A stretch of 64,000 nucleotides of DNA from assembly GCA_002238865.1 (NCBI GenBank), contig MPNE01000009.1:1-64000 (forward strand). Reading direction: 5' to 3'. Of this stretch, positions 1 through 8,756 are shown piece after piece (position 1 is the first letter of the stretch; each line of letters opens with the position of its first letter). A program made the position numbers and the translations under genes. Under the pieces are notes generated by a model, which saw only the letters and a list, made by a program, of their open reading frames with translations, was not told the DNA's origin and made no database searches. This DNA is from Gemmatimonadetes bacterium bin94 (GTDB lineage Bacteria; Gemmatimonadota; Gemmatimonadetes; Longimicrobiales; Gaopeijiaceae).

Positions 1-260
1 CGTTTCACGCCCTCGGGCTCAAGGCTCTGCCACCGCTTCTTGGCCCAAGTGTCCAGGGCCGGTCATCGTTCGGTCAATCGGCTGGCCTGTCGCACGGCGG
101 GCCAGGCGGCTGCGTTGGTGGCTCGGGTGGCCGCAGCCACGCCAACCGGCTTGATCGTTGGGCGGTGAGGATGCCCGTTCTTCCACGGCTCAACCGCACG
201 GTTACGTCCGCCACCGTCCCCTGCGGTCCAGTGTATTCCGGCTCATATTTGTGTATCTAA
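1..260. other. Left edge, no confident gene
   Basis: No convincing gene. Frame 1 on the plus strand is open from the window edge to a TGA at 166-168 and would give a 55-residue Arg/Ala-rich tail. Its codon use is not clearly that of the neighbouring genes, so it may be the end of a gene cut by the window edge or simply noncoding. Positions 169-260 hold nothing recognisable. An in-frame TAA at 258-260 closes the frame upstream of the LRR protease. Confidence 0.4.
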
Positions 261-296
261 AGTGATACGCGAGCAGGGCATGGGCGACATAAATAC

Positions 297-2204
297 TTGT
301 TATCCAGCAACTTACGGATATCGTTTCTGGTCCCGCCCGAACTGGGCAACCTCCAGCACCTCGTGACATTGGAAATGGGGAGCAACCGACTGACTGGCAC
401 TATCCCGAGCGAGTTCGGCAAGCTCGGCAACCTCCGGGTACTGAGGCTCGACGACAATGCACTGACCGGCGCCATTCCGGCGGCCCTGGGGGGCTTGCGC
501 AGCATGGAGGGGATGTATTTGCACGCCAATGACCTGGATGGCGCCCTTCCCCCGGAGCTCGGCGGGATGACCCGGTTGGAACAACTCTGGTTGGGCAACA
601 ACGGGGGGTTGTCCGGGGTCCTGCCCGACACCCTCACCGCCCTCTCCCGACTCGAGACCTTCAAGGCGGGAGGCACCCGCCTCTGCGCGCCGGCCGATCC
701 GGACCTGTTGGCGTGGCTGGACGGGGTCCGGTTTCAGCGCGTGGCCCGTTGCACGGGCGGGGCGGCGGTCTATCTCACCCAGTCGGTTCAGTCGCGTGAG
801 TTTCCGGTGCCCCTCGTGGGCGGCCGGCCTGCGCTTCTGCGGGTGTTCGTCTCCTCGGCACAAGCCGGCGGGGAGCTCATCCCGCCGGTGCGCGCCACCT
901 TCTACCGCGGTGAACAGGTAGTGCACGTCGAGGAGATCCGGGGCGGATCCGCGCCGATTCCGACCGAGATCGACGAGGGGTCGCTCGACCGGTCCGCGAA
1001 CGCCGAGATCCCTGGTGACGTCGTCAAGCCCGGGTTGGAGTTGGTGGTCGAGGTCGACCCGGACAAGACGCTCGAATCCGGACTGGGGATGGCCAACAGA
1101 ATCCCGGAGACGGGCCGCATGGCTGTCGACGTGCGGCAGATGCCCGACTTTGACCTGGAGCTGATCCCGTTCCTGTACGAGGAGAGCCCCGATTCGTCGA
1201 TACTTGAGATCACGGCGGGCATGGCGCACGACCCGGAAACGCACGAAATGCTGTCGCATACGCGGAATCTGCTCCCGATCGGGCGCTTCGACATCACGTT
1301 GCACGATCCGGTGGTGACGTCGACCAACAACGGCTTCACGCTGCTCCGCGAGACCGCACTGATGCGCCGTATGGAGGGTGGGTCCGGCTACTGGCTGGCC
1401 ATGCTGGCTCCGGTCCCTGTCAGCGGCCTTCTGGGGGTCGCGAACGGGATTCCCTCCTGGTCGAGCTTCTCGGTACCGACTTCGCACACCGTTGCCCACG
1501 AGCTCGGACACAACATGGGACTCTATCACGCTCCGTGCGGCCGTGCGGGCGGGCCCGACCCCCTGTATCCCGACCGTACCGGACGGATCGGGTCGTGGGG
1601 GTACGACCGCGAGGACAACCGGCTGGTCTCTCCGTTCGCTCCGGATCTGATGTCCTATTGTCGCGGCGGCTGGATCGGCGACTACCACTTCTCGAATTCC
1701 CTGCGCCACCGCCTGGACGCGGAAACCGGGGCCGCGACTTCTGCGGCGGCGACGCGGACGGTCCTGGTGTGGGGCGGGTTGGATTCACACGGTGTGCCGT
1801 TCCTGGAACCGGCCTTCATGGCGGACGCGGAGCCGTCACCGCCGCCCCCGGGCCACGAGTTCCGGATTCGGGGCACAACGGCCGACGGCGGCGAAGCGTT
1901 TTCGTTCACCTTCGACATGCCCCATATCCCGGATGTCGACGACGAACGGTCATCCTTCGTCTTCAGCATTCCCGTCACCTGGACCGGGGCGCTGGCCAGC
2001 ATCTCGCTTGCGGGAAGGAACGAGTCGGTCACGCTCGATCAGAGCACCAACTCGCCCATGACCATCCTGCGCGACCCCGTCACCGGCCAGGTGAGGGCCA
2101 TTCTGCGCGAACCGCAAGCTGCACAGATGAGGGCCGTCGGCGAGCCGGGGCTTCTGGCGCTGTTCAGCCGGGGGATTCCGGAGGAGGTCGACCAGAGGCG
2201 CTGA
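297..2204 (+). CDS. LRR-containing metzincin-type metalloprotease, N-terminus probably lost
   Basis: The 635-residue frame opens with plant-type leucine-rich repeats (about residues 13-145, LTGxIPxxLGxLxxL spacing). They are followed by a cysteine-containing cap segment (LCAP) and a beta-rich stretch. The metalloprotease core has HELGHNMGLYH (His401, Glu402, His405, His411) and a DLMSYC Met-turn at Met452, as in metzincins. The product is probably a secreted zinc endopeptidase that uses the LRRs to bind a partner. The only available start is TTG at 297, the frame begins inside a repeat, there is no signal peptide, and TAA lies 36 nt upstream. The gene therefore looks truncated at its 5' end or frameshifted. 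The protease half is intact, and M66/M12-like assignment is approximate. Confidence 0.75.
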   Translation: MLSSNLRISFLVPPELGNLQHLVTLEMGSNRLTGTIPSEFGKLGNLRVLRLDDNALTGAIPAALGGLRSMEGMYLHANDLDGALPPELGGMTRLEQLWLGNNGGLSGVLPDTLTALSRLETFKAGGTRLCAPADPDLLAWLDGVRFQRVARCTGGAAVYLTQSVQSREFPVPLVGGRPALLRVFVSSAQAGGELIPPVRATFYRGEQVVHVEEIRGGSAPIPTEIDEGSLDRSANAEIPGDVVKPGLELVVEVDPDKTLESGLGMANRIPETGRMAVDVRQMPDFDLELIPFLYEESPDSSILEITAGMAHDPETHEMLSHTRNLLPIGRFDITLHDPVVTSTNNGFTLLRETALMRRMEGGSGYWLAMLAPVPVSGLLGVANGIPSWSSFSVPTSHTVAHELGHNMGLYHAPCGRAGGPDPLYPDRTGRIGSWGYDREDNRLVSPFAPDLMSYCRGGWIGDYHFSNSLRHRLDAETGAATSAAATRTVLVWGGLDSHGVPFLEPAFMADAEPSPPPPGHEFRIRGTTADGGEAFSFTFDMPHIPDVDDERSSFVFSIPVTWTGALASISLAGRNESVTLDQSTNSPMTILRDPVTGQVRAILREPQAAQMRAVGEPGLLALFSRGIPEEVDQRR

Positions 2205-2235
2205 CCAGAGGCGCCGACCCGGGATCGCCGGTCCG

Positions 2236-3096
2236 TCAGTGCCGTGCCCGCCGGGCCACCACCACGCCGGACAGGATGACGCCGGCGCCCAGTAGCTGCT
2301 GGGGCGTGGGGGTCTCGGCCAGCCACAGCCACGCCGATATGAGCGCGATCACGGGAACCAGATTCTGGTAGACCGATGTGCGGCTCTGGCCGAGGACCCG
2401 CACGCCACGGTACCACAGCAGGTACGCGATCCCGATCGCGAAGACCCCGGCGTACGCGATGCCCAGCCAGGCCCCCACGGAAACAGCGGCCCAGTCGGTG
2501 CGGACCAGATCGGGGATTCCCAGGACGACGATGAACGGCATTCCCGCCCACAGCGTCCAGGCCGTCATCTCGAGGACGCCCCGCCGCCTCGTCATGCGCT
2601 GGCTGAAGACCGTGTAGACGGCCCACGACACCGCGGCGCCCAGGACGAGAAGGTCCCCGAGCCGCATCCCGCCGAGCTCTCCTGAACCGCCGGTCACGAG
2701 GATCACCATGCCCGCCAGCGTGGCCATCGCGCCGACCACGATCCCGAGGCTGAAGCGCTCCCTGCCGAGGGACAGAGAGAGAACGAGGACCCAGACGGGG
2801 CTTGTGGAGAGCAGGAGCGCGGCGTTGCCCGTGAGCGTCGCGTCAAGCCCGAAGATGAAGAAGATCTGGAACGTCACATGACCGAAGACGCCGAGCACAA
2901 GGACCTTGCCCCAGTCCTTCCGGACGGGGATGAGCCGACGGCCCTGCACGCGCAGGAGAACCCACACCGCGAGGGCGGCACAAATGAAGCGCAGAGCGTT
3001 GAAGGCCAGGGGCTCGACCTCGCGAAGCACGGCCTTGACCACGGAAAAGTTGAGCCCCCAGATCGTCGCGGTGAGGAAGAGGCCGAGGTCGACCAT
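2236..3096 (-). CDS. EamA/DMT-family permease
   Basis: A 286-residue, almost wholly hydrophobic protein with about ten transmembrane helices in two EamA halves. The first begins right at the N-terminus (LFLTATIWGLNFSVVKAVL), the usual EamA opening, and the second repeats it (AAVSWAVYTVFSQRM). This is the drug/metabolite transporter superfamily, whose members export amino acids or metabolites across the inner membrane. Substrate cannot be read from the sequence. I took the ATG at 3096 because the frame upstream is Arg/Pro/Thr-rich noise overlapping the neighbouring gene. It lies 94 nt downstream of the serine hydrolase/VanX gene on the same strand and may be cotranscribed. Confidence 0.88.
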   Translation of the reverse strand: MVDLGLFLTATIWGLNFSVVKAVLREVEPLAFNALRFICAALAVWVLLRVQGRRLIPVRKDWGKVLVLGVFGHVTFQIFFIFGLDATLTGNAALLLSTSPVWVLVLSLSLGRERFSLGIVVGAMATLAGMVILVTGGSGELGGMRLGDLLVLGAAVSWAVYTVFSQRMTRRRGVLEMTAWTLWAGMPFIVVLGIPDLVRTDWAAVSVGAWLGIAYAGVFAIGIAYLLWYRGVRVLGQSRTSVYQNLVPVIALISAWLWLAETPTPQQLLGAGVILSGVVVARRARH

Positions 3097-3190
3097 CAGT
3101 TTGCGGCGCGCGAGCCTCCTTCTGCGCCCACTCCGCAAAGCAACGCCGCGGCCCCCCGGGGTGCTTCCGGGACCGCTCGTTCCCGGGGCG

Positions 3191-5635
3191 CTACCGTCCG
3201 AGTTCGCCAAAGGTCGCGTTCTGCAGGGCGTACGCGCGCCAGTCGTCGTGGTCGAAGTGCCACCACTCGGCCTCGTACACCGTGAACCCCTCCGCCTCCA
3301 TGGCACGGCGGAGCAGCTCGCGCAGCCACCGCTGCCGCGACGTTCCGCCCGGGTAGTTCGGGAACGAGCGCGGCGAGAACTCGTCGTAGGTGCCCATCAT
3401 GTCGGCTGGCTGTCCGGTGGCGAGTTCGAACAGGTTCAGGTCGATCGCCGAGCCCCGGTTGTGGCGGGACCCGCTCGCCGGATCGGCGACGAAGATCTTC
3501 TGCGACTCCGGGGTCGCATCGAAGAACATCCTGGTGACGTACCAGGGCCGGTAGCCGTCGTGAAGCAGGAGGCCGTAGCCGTGCTCGGCGAGTTGGCGGT
3601 GGGCGCGCGCGACGCCTTCGGCTGCGGGGCGCTGGAGGAAGACGCGCGGCTCGTCGTAGAAGACCGACGACATGAAGTTGTTGGTCGTGGCGTAGCGCAC
3701 GTCGAGGCGGATGCCGGGCTCCAGAGTCGTGACCTCGACCAGTTCGGAGTCGCGGAACGGTCCGGGCTCGTCGGGCGGCGACGCGGCCAGCGCCTCGGCG
3801 CGCAGCTCCTCGACCGGGCGCACGGGGTCGATGCGGAAGGTGCCGCCGGCCTCGGTGCCCACGTCCCGCCGCACGAAGTCGACCGAAGCCGCCTCGACCG
3901 AGGTGGCCCGTCCGGCGCCGTCCCGCGTGAAGACGAGGTGCTCGCCGTGATAGAGGCCCCAGTCGGGGAAGGCGTACACGTCCCGTGAAACCTCCTCCAG
4001 CGGGTACAGGAAGAACCACTCGATGAGCGCGTGGAGGCGGCCGCCGCGCTCCAGGATGTACAGGATGTTGTAGTCGGGGCCGTACTCGCCGATGAGGCCG
4101 CTCCAGTGGGGGGGTGGAGGGGCCGGGTGGGGGGAGAAGGGCTGGCGGAGGAGCGCGTCGCCGGGCTCGCCGTCGGGACCGAGGGGGAGCAGGGCGGTCG
4201 TGGCCTCCCAAAGGAAGCGGTCGCCGAACGCGAGGCGGTCGTCCACGATCAGCGTGTCGCCGCGGACGCGGAGTTCGGTGGTCTCGCCGCCCCGCGCGGG
4301 GGTCATGAACAGGCGGCCGTCCCGTGCGTCGAGTTCGAGCGCGTCGTCGCCGGCCCCGTAGCTGCCCTCGAGTTGCTGCGCGAGGGCGGGGTCGAGAGGG
4401 GCGGTGGGGCGGGTGGGGGCCGTGGGGAGGGGTTGGCCGGATCTTGCCGCCAGCATGAGTTCCAGGGCGGCGTCGGCCAAGCGGCTGGTCACCGTGTTGG
4501 TGCCGTCGACGGCCGAGACGACCACCACGCCGAGCCGCGAGCCGGGCAGGAACGCGAGCTGGGTGGAGAAGCCGTAGATCGCGCCGCCGTGGCCGAGCCA
4601 GCGTTCGCCGAAGCGTTCCTGCACATTGAAGCCGAGGCCGTACCCGTCGGTCGCGCCGGGACCAGCGAACTGCGGCTCCCACATGGCGTCCAGGGTCTCG
4701 GCGGAGAGAAGACGGGAATCCGCGTCGTCCAGTGCTCCGCGCCGGAACATGACCTCCATGAAGCGCGCGAGGTCCAGGACGGTCGAGTACATGCTGCCGG
4801 CGGGGGCCATTCCGAGATCGAAGCCGGGAGCGTCGAAATCGGGCCGGTCGAAGCCCCACATGTATGCGCGGGCAAGGTCGTCCGCGAGGTGCGGTTCCCG
4901 GGTGAAGGCGCTGGTCCGCATGCCGAGGGGGTCGATGACCGCGCGCTTCACGTAGTCGGCGAAGGGTTCGCCCCGCGTGACTTCGAGGACGTGCCCGACC
5001 ACCGCGATGCCCGCGTTCGAGTACTTGACGCGCGTCTCGGGCTCGTAGATGAGGGGGAGGCCGTTCAGGCTGGCAATCGTAGCCGCGAGGTCGGCGTCGC
5101 CGTCGTCGAAGTAATTGCCGACGGGGGGTTCCCGGATCAGCCCGGAACGATGTGACATGAGCTGGCGCAGGGTGATCGCAGTGCCCGAGCGATTGTCCGG
5201 CGCAAAGTCCGGGAGGTAGTCCCGCACGGGGGTGTCGATGTCGATCTCGCCGCGCTCGGCCAGCTGCATGATGGCGATGTCGGTGAACAGCTTCGACACC
5301 GAACCCACACGGTAGACGGTGGAGGCGGTGGCGGGGACGCCGGGGGACTGCTCGCCGAAGCCTGCCGCCCACGCGACGCCCTCGTCGTCGACCAGCGCTA
5401 TGGACATTGCCGCGAGACCCTTCTGGTCGCGCTCGCGTTCCATCATCGCTTCGAGAGCGCCCGCGACGTCCGCGTACGGTGGACGGAGCGCGACCCCCGC
5501 GGTGGGGTCCGGGGCGCAGGAGGCAAGGGCCAGCGAGAGCGCCAGGGTGGCGGCCGCCACGCAGTTCAGCGCGAGACGCGGGATGCGTGACCGCGCGGGC
5601 CTTCCCGGAGCGAGAGCGGCGATGGGAGCGTGCAT
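3191..5635 (-). CDS. Lipoprotein: class-C-type serine hydrolase fused to VanX-like D-Ala-D-Ala dipeptidase
   Basis: An 814-residue protein with two enzymes. The ATG at 5635 gives a lipoprotein signal with lipobox LASC (Cys40). Residues about 55-450 are a beta-lactamase/DD-peptidase-fold domain with SxxK at Ser112-Lys115 (GSVSK) and YSN at 205-207. A middle region of about 150 residues resembles the C-terminal domain often following such hydrolases. Residues about 640-814 are an M15D/VanX domain with SRHNRGSAID (ligands His725, Asp732) and EWWH (Glu790, His793). All catalytic residues expected of both families are present. A periplasmic role in trimming or scavenging D-Ala peptides from peptidoglycan is inferred. 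No vanR/S/H/A-type genes are nearby, so glycopeptide resistance is not supported. Confidence 0.88.
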   Translation of the reverse strand: MHAPIAALAPGRPARSRIPRLALNCVAAATLALSLALASCAPDPTAGVALRPPYADVAGALEAMMERERDQKGLAAMSIALVDDEGVAWAAGFGEQSPGVPATASTVYRVGSVSKLFTDIAIMQLAERGEIDIDTPVRDYLPDFAPDNRSGTAITLRQLMSHRSGLIREPPVGNYFDDGDADLAATIASLNGLPLIYEPETRVKYSNAGIAVVGHVLEVTRGEPFADYVKRAVIDPLGMRTSAFTREPHLADDLARAYMWGFDRPDFDAPGFDLGMAPAGSMYSTVLDLARFMEVMFRRGALDDADSRLLSAETLDAMWEPQFAGPGATDGYGLGFNVQERFGERWLGHGGAIYGFSTQLAFLPGSRLGVVVVSAVDGTNTVTSRLADAALELMLAARSGQPLPTAPTRPTAPLDPALAQQLEGSYGAGDDALELDARDGRLFMTPARGGETTELRVRGDTLIVDDRLAFGDRFLWEATTALLPLGPDGEPGDALLRQPFSPHPAPPPPHWSGLIGEYGPDYNILYILERGGRLHALIEWFFLYPLEEVSRDVYAFPDWGLYHGEHLVFTRDGAGRATSVEAASVDFVRRDVGTEAGGTFRIDPVRPVEELRAEALAASPPDEPGPFRDSELVEVTTLEPGIRLDVRYATTNNFMSSVFYDEPRVFLQRPAAEGVARAHRQLAEHGYGLLLHDGYRPWYVTRMFFDATPESQKIFVADPASGSRHNRGSAIDLNLFELATGQPADMMGTYDEFSPRSFPNYPGGTSRQRWLRELLRRAMEAEGFTVYEAEWWHFDHDDWRAYALQNATFGELGR

Positions 5636-5696
5636 CAGGACCTCGGGGTTGGAGCGGGAACGCAAGCTGCCGTCGCATCGCGCCGACGGTCCCCCA

Positions 5697-7301
5697 TCAG
5701 TGCCAGCGCCGGTCGCTCGACTCGGCTCGATAGAGAATGTAGTCCCGCAACCGGGATGCAAGGCCGTGGTCGATGTAGGGCACCCTCACGGCCCCGCAGG
5801 CGAGAGCGACCTCGAGCGTGGCAAGGCCCTTCCGGCGCTGCAGGGGCGAGCGCCTGACCGTGACGCTCTGGGCCTTCCGGAAGAGGAATGCATCGACCTT
5901 GCGGCCGACGAGGCCGCTCCGGCTGGCGAGTGCGTCGTCGTCGTACACGTATCCCTGCCGGCGCCAGCGCTGCCAGGCGAGGAGCCCGCTGAGCATCATC
6001 CACGCGAGCCACCACGAGCCGGTGGCGATGCCCCACGAGGGCGTGGGCCCGAGCAGCCTGAGGAGAAGCAGGGTCCCGGCGAGCCCGGGCACGATGCCGA
6101 TCCGTAGAGTGAGCGCCCGGATGTAGTGCGGCGAGACCCGCGTGAACGCCGGGCTGTGAGGCAGGAGCGTCAGATCCCTCCCCTCCCGGCCCAACATCCT
6201 GGTACGAAGTTCTTCCGCAAGCGGAGATTTCAGCAAGGGAACTTCGAGCACCTCGGCGAAGTTGAAGCCCGGTGTGTCGCCGCCCTGGCCGGGTAGAAGC
6301 GCGGCCGGGAGTGCCCTCAGCCGGTATCGCCGAAACCAGCGCAGCACAAGATTCTGGGATAGCGTGAGCTGCTGGATCTTCGCGGTCTCGACCACGACCT
6401 CCTTTTGCGTCAGCAACCCGGCGCGCGAGCGGAACGCCGTGCCCTCCCGCCGCACCGTATAGTTGTGGTAGCGAAGAAAAGCCGCGCCGACCACAAGGGA
6501 CGACACGACCATGAGGGCGGAGACGGCGAGCAGGGCGATGAAGATCGTCCGGGCAAGACCGTCTGCTCCCGCGAAGGCGGCTTCGGCCGATTCGAAAGCC
6601 GGCTGCAACGCCTCTTCGACGAATCCGAGGGCTTCCGAGATGGCCCCGAGAAACGCCGCGGCAACCAGGATGTTCCGGTTGGAGAGACCGATACGGACCA
6701 TGTCGCCGCTGGTGAGCTTCAGCAGCTCCTCTCCGGGGTGCCCGGCGAGTCCCGGGCGCCCGTCGCCCTCCTGTTCGACCGAGGGGTCGGCGGATGGCTC
6801 CCCAACCGTGGCGCCATCGTCTCCGAGTCCGCCCCCCCGGCCGATGGCGACCCTTGCTCCAAGCCATTCGGCACATTCGAGGCTGACCGACGGGAGCTGC
6901 CCCTCGGCCCCGGCCGACCCGGCGGTGTCCAGGCTGACGGTGACGAGGCCGAGCATGCGATCGATGACGGAACGCTCGACGTTGATCGCCTGGATCCGGT
7001 CGTAGGGCAGTTCGAGGGCGGTCTTCTTCAGGAAACCCTGACGGATGTGGATCCTGTCCTCCCCGAGCCTGAACCGGAAGAACCAGTATTGCACCACGCC
7101 GATTGCAAGGATGACCAGAACGCCGACGGGGATAGCCAGGAACAGGAAGCCTCTCCTCTCGGTCAGCACCGCGAGCGCACCAAAGGTGGCGGCGAGCTGA
7201 ACGAAGTTGCGCGCGAACGTCCTGACCGTCTTTCCGACGAAGTACACGATGGCGAACGGGGATGCTCGCTCCCACGCCCCGGAATCGTACGGGTTCAGCA
7301 A
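5697..7301 (-). CDS. Bacterial PH-domain membrane protein, YdbT-like
   Basis: A 534-residue membrane protein with the YdbT layout: paired N-terminal transmembrane segments, then three bPH2 (DUF304-type) domains separated by further paired helices. The bPH2 signature recurs as IRQGFLKKTALELPYDRIQAINVERSV near residues 110-140 (family wording, read in parts) and again after each helix pair (AGLLTQKEVVVETAKIQQL; SGLVGRKVDAFLFRKAQSV). Family members are of poorly known function and have been linked to envelope stress and antimicrobial-peptide tolerance in Bacillus. Its ATG lies inside the end of the smaller PH gene (7-nt overlap), so the two are translationally coupled, as ydbS-ydbT are. It is the last gene of an operon that begins with an RND pump. 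Confidence 0.85.
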   Translation of the reverse strand: MLNPYDSGAWERASPFAIVYFVGKTVRTFARNFVQLAATFGALAVLTERRGFLFLAIPVGVLVILAIGVVQYWFFRFRLGEDRIHIRQGFLKKTALELPYDRIQAINVERSVIDRMLGLVTVSLDTAGSAGAEGQLPSVSLECAEWLGARVAIGRGGGLGDDGATVGEPSADPSVEQEGDGRPGLAGHPGEELLKLTSGDMVRIGLSNRNILVAAAFLGAISEALGFVEEALQPAFESAEAAFAGADGLARTIFIALLAVSALMVVSSLVVGAAFLRYHNYTVRREGTAFRSRAGLLTQKEVVVETAKIQQLTLSQNLVLRWFRRYRLRALPAALLPGQGGDTPGFNFAEVLEVPLLKSPLAEELRTRMLGREGRDLTLLPHSPAFTRVSPHYIRALTLRIGIVPGLAGTLLLLRLLGPTPSWGIATGSWWLAWMMLSGLLAWQRWRRQGYVYDDDALASRSGLVGRKVDAFLFRKAQSVTVRRSPLQRRKGLATLEVALACGAVRVPYIDHGLASRLRDYILYRAESSDRRWH

Positions 7302-7870
7302 ATGTCGTCCGCCGCCTCACCCGTCTCGGCTTCGATTTGCGACGATACGAAGGCGCGCAACTGTTCCGCTGTGTCAGCGCCCAGCCCGCGAATCTTGTGA
7401 CCGCCCGCACCCGCGGGAAAGATGGACAGGTTGGCCAGTCCGAATCGGCGATCCAGGGGGCTGCTGTCGATCCTGGTGTGCTGGACCCGGTTGAAGGGCA
7501 CCGCCTTCACCGACTGCCAGAAGACGCCCGACTTGTACACGATGTCCTGCTCACGCGTGACATACCCCCAGCAGGGCACGGCGATGGCCGGCCACGCAAG
7601 CCAACTCATCGCCAGAACCGCGATCAGGGTCCACACAAGCGACGACAGCCACGTGGGAGGGCCCACGGCTCCCGCTCCCGTAGCGGAGAGCTGCGCAGCC
7701 CCCACGATGCCCACGAAGACGAGGACCCGAAAGAGCGCTCCTGCCTGCAATCGCCGCACGAAACGGGGATGGAGCGGCTGCCAGTCCAGCTCTTCCAGGC
7801 CGGGCAGGGACTCCAGCGGTACCTCCGGGTTTGTGAACAGCTCGGGAGGGGATGCGGGCGGCACGCTCAT
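7295..7870 (-). CDS. Bacterial PH-domain membrane protein, YdbS-like
   Basis: A 191-residue protein with a soluble N-terminus (about 45 residues), two adjacent transmembrane helices (about 47-105) and one C-terminal bPH2 domain (YVTREQDIVYKSGVFW, then VPFNRVQHTRIDSSPLDRRFGLANL). This is the classical YdbS arrangement. ATG 7870 is preferred over the in-frame GTG at 7876 because AGG lies about 8 nt upstream of it. The gene starts 13 nt after the DUF4198 gene and overlaps the YdbT-like gene, so both PH proteins probably form one membrane complex and are expressed with the RND pump. Confidence 0.86.
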   Translation of the reverse strand: MSVPPASPPELFTNPEVPLESLPGLEELDWQPLHPRFVRRLQAGALFRVLVFVGIVGAAQLSATGAGAVGPPTWLSSLVWTLIAVLAMSWLAWPAIAVPCWGYVTREQDIVYKSGVFWQSVKAVPFNRVQHTRIDSSPLDRRFGLANLSIFPAGAGGHKIRGLGADTAEQLRAFVSSQIEAETGEAADDIC

Positions 7871-7883
7871 CGACACCTGTCGC

Positions 7884-8756
7884 TCACCGCACCTCGAACG
7901 TCAGCGTCGCCCAGTTGGATTCGTAGTCGACGCCGGGCTCCGAGACCGTTTCCACCATGTGGATGGCGCGCACGTACCACCGTCCCGTTCCGCTCAGCGG
8001 TATCGTGGCCACGCCGTCGGCGTTTGTGCGGGCGGTGACCGCTTCCACATGTTCGCCCGCCTGATCGTGTCCGTGATGGTCGTCGTAGCTTGCGTACACA
8101 AGCTGGTTCCCAACGGGCTCGCCGGCCCGCAGGAACCGGACCTGCAACTCGTCGCCCACCGTGAGTTCGTAGGGGTTCCGGAGCGGGACGAATTCGGCGG
8201 GATAGCCGAGTTCGCCGGCCCATTCGCCGCTGCGCGCGTCCCCGACCTGCACGAGCGCCTTGACGTGCTTGCTGTAGCGTTCGACGGCCTCGTCGTTCGT
8301 CTTGCCGGCCTCCTCTCGCTGCCGGATGGCATCGACGATCCCGTCATGGACCAGGTACTCGTTGAATTCCTCGGCGGTGAGCGTGAACACCCGCGCCGCC
8401 GTCGAGGTGCCGATCACATAGGTGCCGGGGGCACCCGTCTCGAAGGTCAGCAGGGCGGTATCGACGCTGTCGGGATTCCAGTGGAACATTGCCGAGTCGG
8501 TCCAGGCGGACTCCGGCGGATGGGCCACCCCTTCGGGCCCGACGACACTGACGTCCAGCATGCGGTCGCGGGTGATCGCGTTCTCGCTGTTGTCGAAGTC
8601 ACCGTTGATCAGCGCGACCACCCCGGTCGAGTGCGGTTCCAGGAAGAAGCTGTCGAGCTTCAGGAACAGGGTGTGCGCGCTTGCCGCGGTGGCGATGGCG
8701 ACGGTGAGCACGACCAGCGTTGCAACTGTGACGAAAAGGCGTTGTCCGATCTTCAT
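7884..8756 (-). CDS. DUF4198-type exported protein
   Basis: A 290-residue protein with a clean Sec signal peptide (cleavage after ATAASA, residue about 27). The mature part opens with HTLFLKLDSFFLEPHS, which fits the DUF4198 family whose members begin with a His-containing AH-hydrophobic-W/L segment and often sit beside metal transporters. The mature protein is beta-rich, with a His-rich loop near residue 235 (DDHHGHDQAGEH) that could bind metal. Its ATG overlaps the stop of the RND pump (ATGA), so translation is coupled. A periplasmic accessory for metal handling by the pump is inferred. The substrate metal is unknown. Confidence 0.8.
   Translation of the reverse strand: MKIGQRLFVTVATLVVLTVAIATAASAHTLFLKLDSFFLEPHSTGVVALINGDFDNSENAITRDRMLDVSVVGPEGVAHPPESAWTDSAMFHWNPDSVDTALLTFETGAPGTYVIGTSTAARVFTLTAEEFNEYLVHDGIVDAIRQREEAGKTNDEAVERYSKHVKALVQVGDARSGEWAGELGYPAEFVPLRNPYELTVGDELQVRFLRAGEPVGNQLVYASYDDHHGHDQAGEHVEAVTARTNADGVATIPLSGTGRWYVRAIHMVETVSEPGVDYESNWATLTFEVR

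Noticed and set aside
1-168. Possible C-terminal end of a gene entering from the left
   Set aside because: Only 55 codons, no motif and weak codon bias. Kept as an unresolved edge, not called a gene.
3191-5635. Vancomycin resistance locus (vanX)
   Set aside because: The VanX domain is fused to an exported hydrolase, and no VanH, VanA-type ligase or VanR/S is in the vicinity.
3096-5678. Long open frame overlapping the serine hydrolase/VanX gene (860 codons)
   Set aside because: It is the other frame of the same strand, with Arg/Pro/His-rich nonsense and no motif, a common by-product of high GC.
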